Source of the DNA: Rugosibacter sp.
Lineage (GTDB): Bacteria; Pseudomonadota; Gammaproteobacteria; Burkholderiales; Rhodocyclaceae
Assembly (NCBI GenBank): GCA_030652715.1
Contig: JAUSQB010000123.1
Coordinates: 1-7,487 of the forward strand
DNA: 7,487 nucleotides
Direction: 5' to 3'
Shown here: positions 6,028 to 7,487 of the stretch, in pieces
Numbering within the stretch: position 1 is the first letter of the stretch
Layout: each line of letters opens with the position of its first letter
Notes under the pieces: model-generated
What the model saw: only the letters and a program-made list of their open reading frames with translations
Databases searched by the model: none
What the model was told of the DNA's origin: nothing
Program-made: the position numbers and the translations under genes

Positions 6028-7356
6028 GTGGCATTTCCTCAGTCAAGCCCACATTCTCATTCTAACAAGTTCGGTGACTTGTGGCGTCGTCTTGGGTTTT
6101 TGTTGGGTGCATTGATTGTCTATAGGATTGGTGCGCACATCCCGGTTCCTGGAATAGATCCTGCACGCTTGGCCGAGTTATTCCAGTCCCAGCAGGGAGG
6201 GATTCTGGGGGTTTTCAATCTTTTTTCTGGTGGTGCGTTATCGCGATTTACAATATTCGCTTTGGGCATAATGCCGTATATTTCATCGTCAATCATAATG
6301 CAGTTATTGACGATAGCCGTTCCGTCACTGGAAGCCCTCAAAAAAGAGGGTGAAGCGGGTCGGCGAAAGATTACTCAATACACAAGATATGGCACAGTTG
6401 GATTGGCCCTGTTCCAGGGAATTGGTATTTCTATAGCGTTGGAATCCCAGTCGGGATTAGTTCTTGACCCTGGTTATATGTTTCGCTTTGTTACTGTCAT
6501 GACGCTACTGACAGGGACAATGTTTCTTATGTGGCTAGGTGAGCAAATTACTGAACGCGGCCTGGGGAACGGTATTTCGATTATCATTTTTGCGGGGATT
6601 GTTGCGGGCCTGCCTAGCGCATTAGGTGGTTTATTTGAGTTAGTTAGGACTGGCTCCATGCATTCGGTATCTGCTTTGTTTGTGTGTCTTTTAGTGGTGC
6701 TTGTAACAGCATTTGTCGTTTTTGTTGAGCGTGGGCAACGAAAGATCCTGGTTAATTATGCTAAACGGCAGGTAGGTAATAAAGTTTATGGGGGGCAATC
6801 CTCGCATTTGCCCCTTAAATTGAATATGTCAGGTGTGATCCCGCCTATTTTTGCATCATCGATTATTTTGTTTCCTGCTACTGCGGCAAACTGGTTTAGC
6901 AGTAGCGGTAACTCATTCTGGCTTAAAGATGCTGCTGCTAAATTGGCTCCGGGTCAGCCCATCTATGTCATGTTGTACGCTACAGCCATCATATTTTTCT
7001 GTTTTTTCTACACGGCATTGGTTTTCAATGCAAGAGAAACTGCTGATAACCTAAAGAAAAGTGGTGCTTTTGTTCCTGGAATAAGGCCAGGTGATCAAAC
7101 AGCTCATTACATTGATAAGGTCTTAACCCGGTTGACTTTGGTTGGAGCGCTTTACATAACAATCGTTTGCTTGCTTCCTGAGTTCCTCATTCTTAAATGG
7201 AATGTACCTTTTTATTTTGGTGGAACTAGTTTGTTGATTATTGTTGTTGTCGCTATGGATTTTATGGCACAAGTACAAGCCTATGTGATGTCACATCGGT
7301 ATGAAGGACTGCTGAAGAAGGCTAATTTTAAAGGGGCGGGTATTCCTGTCCGGTAA
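6028..7356 (+). CDS. secY: Preprotein translocase channel subunit SecY
   Basis: SecY (442 residues; E. coli 443) forms the protein-conducting channel of the inner membrane with SecE and SecG and works with SecA or the ribosome. Ten hydrophobic segments are visible, at about residues 21-40, 75-95, 121-139, 152-172, 181-203, 214-234, 268-288, 311-334, 366-386 and 396-415. The plug region lies near 60-74 ([12 protein letters not shown]). [13 protein letters not shown] marks the second segment and [18 protein letters not shown] the fifth. The cytoplasmic loops that meet SecA or the ribosome carry [18 protein letters not shown] (about 233-250) and [18 protein letters not shown] (348-365). R353 corresponds to E. 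coli Arg357, needed for translocation. GTG is the start, 29 bases after rplO. The family identity is certain; the exact start is likely but not proven. Confidence 0.98.
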   Translation: MAFPQSSPHSHSNKFGDLWRRLGFLLGALIVYRIGAHIPVPGIDPARLAELFQSQQGGILGVFNLFSGGALSRFTIFALGIMPYISSSIIMQLLTIAVPSLEALKKEGEAGRRKITQYTRYGTVGLALFQGIGISIALESQSGLVLDPGYMFRFVTVMTLLTGTMFLMWLGEQITERGLGNGISIIIFAGIVAGLPSALGGLFELVRTGSMHSVSALFVCLLVVLVTAFVVFVERGQRKILVNYAKRQVGNKVYGGQSSHLPLKLNMSGVIPPIFASSIILFPATAANWFSSSGNSFWLKDAAAKLAPGQPIYVMLYATAIIFFCFFYTALVFNARETADNLKKSGAFVPGIRPGDQTAHYIDKVLTRLTLVGALYITIVCLLPEFLILKWNVPFYFGGTSLLIIVVVAMDFMAQVQAYVMSHRYEGLLKKANFKGAGIPVR

Positions 7357-7359
7357 CCA

Positions 7360-7487
7360 ATGTCTAAAGAAGATGTCATAGAGATGCAGGGGGAAGTTAT
7401 TGAAAATCTCCCGAATGCTACATTTCGAATCAAGTTGGAAAATGACCATGTATTATTGGGTCATATCTCAGGAAAGATGCGTATGCA
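7360..7487 (+). CDS. infA: Translation initiation factor IF-1, N-terminal part
   Basis: The gene runs off the window end; 42 complete codons are visible of about 72 expected. IF-1 is a single OB-fold (S1-like) protein that occupies the 30S A site during initiation. [20 protein letters not shown] and [21 protein letters not shown] align throughout with the family. The Asp in LENDH replaces the Gly usually seen in LENGH. The ATG lies three bases after the secY stop with no clear Shine-Dalgarno sequence; the nearest G-rich run (7333-7340) is about 19 bases away, so translation probably depends on ribosomes finishing secY. The secY-infA order is usual in betaproteobacteria, where rpmJ and rpsM normally follow. 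Confidence 0.95.
   Translation, partial: MSKEDVIEMQGEVIENLPNATFRIKLENDHVLLGHISGKMRM

Noticed and set aside
6443..6458. Small hairpin AATCCC/GGGATT in secY
   Set aside because: A 6-bp stem in coding sequence is expected by chance over this length, and no regulatory context is visible.
1..7487. A novel or mobile system hidden in the window
   Set aside because: Both strands are accounted for by a gap-free ribosomal protein cluster in standard order. There are no direct repeats, insertion sequence ends, attachment sites or unknown genes.

Overview
This window is a stretch of the bacterial S10-spc ribosomal protein gene cluster, read entirely from the + strand. Gene order is the 3' end of rplV, then rpsC-rplP-rpmC-rpsQ, a 175-base gap, rplN-rplX-rplE-rpsN-rpsH-rplF-rplR-rpsE-rpmD-rplO-secY, and the 5' part of infA. 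All 15 complete genes have close to the usual length for their families and no frameshift or internal stop. No convincing gene lies on the minus strand, and no mobile element, tRNA, rRNA or CRISPR is visible.

The organism is most probably a betaproteobacterium. Four things point that way: infA follows secY directly (in Escherichia coli and relatives rpmJ follows secY and infA lies elsewhere); S14 is the long, about 100-residue form; S3 carries a C-terminal extension of about 50 residues; and the rpsQ-rplN junction is opened by a gap. The proteins read like those of moderate-GC betaproteobacteria, but I cannot name a genus from sequence alone.

Region 1-1727 is the distal half of the S10 operon: L22 end, S3, L16, L29 and S17, tightly packed, with an ATGA overlap between rpmC and rpsQ. 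Region 1728-1902 is the only gap over 100 bases. It holds a very good sigma70-type promoter (TTGACG, 17-base spacer, TAAAAT) and then a leader of roughly 105 nucleotides with a 7-bp hairpin just before the rplN ribosome binding site. This is probably the spc operon promoter. Region 1903-5998 is the spc ribosomal protein block. Region 6028-7487 holds the translocon subunit SecY (GTG start) and the start of initiation factor IF-1, which begins three bases after the secY stop with no recognisable Shine-Dalgarno sequence.

Functionally the genes build the 30S subunit (S3, S17, S14, S8, S5) and the 50S subunit (L22, L16, L29, L14, L24, L5, L6, L18, L30, L15), with SecY for protein export and IF-1 for initiation. 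It is an ordinary core-genome region. I found no undescribed system; the points worth a second look are small regulatory or residue-level features.
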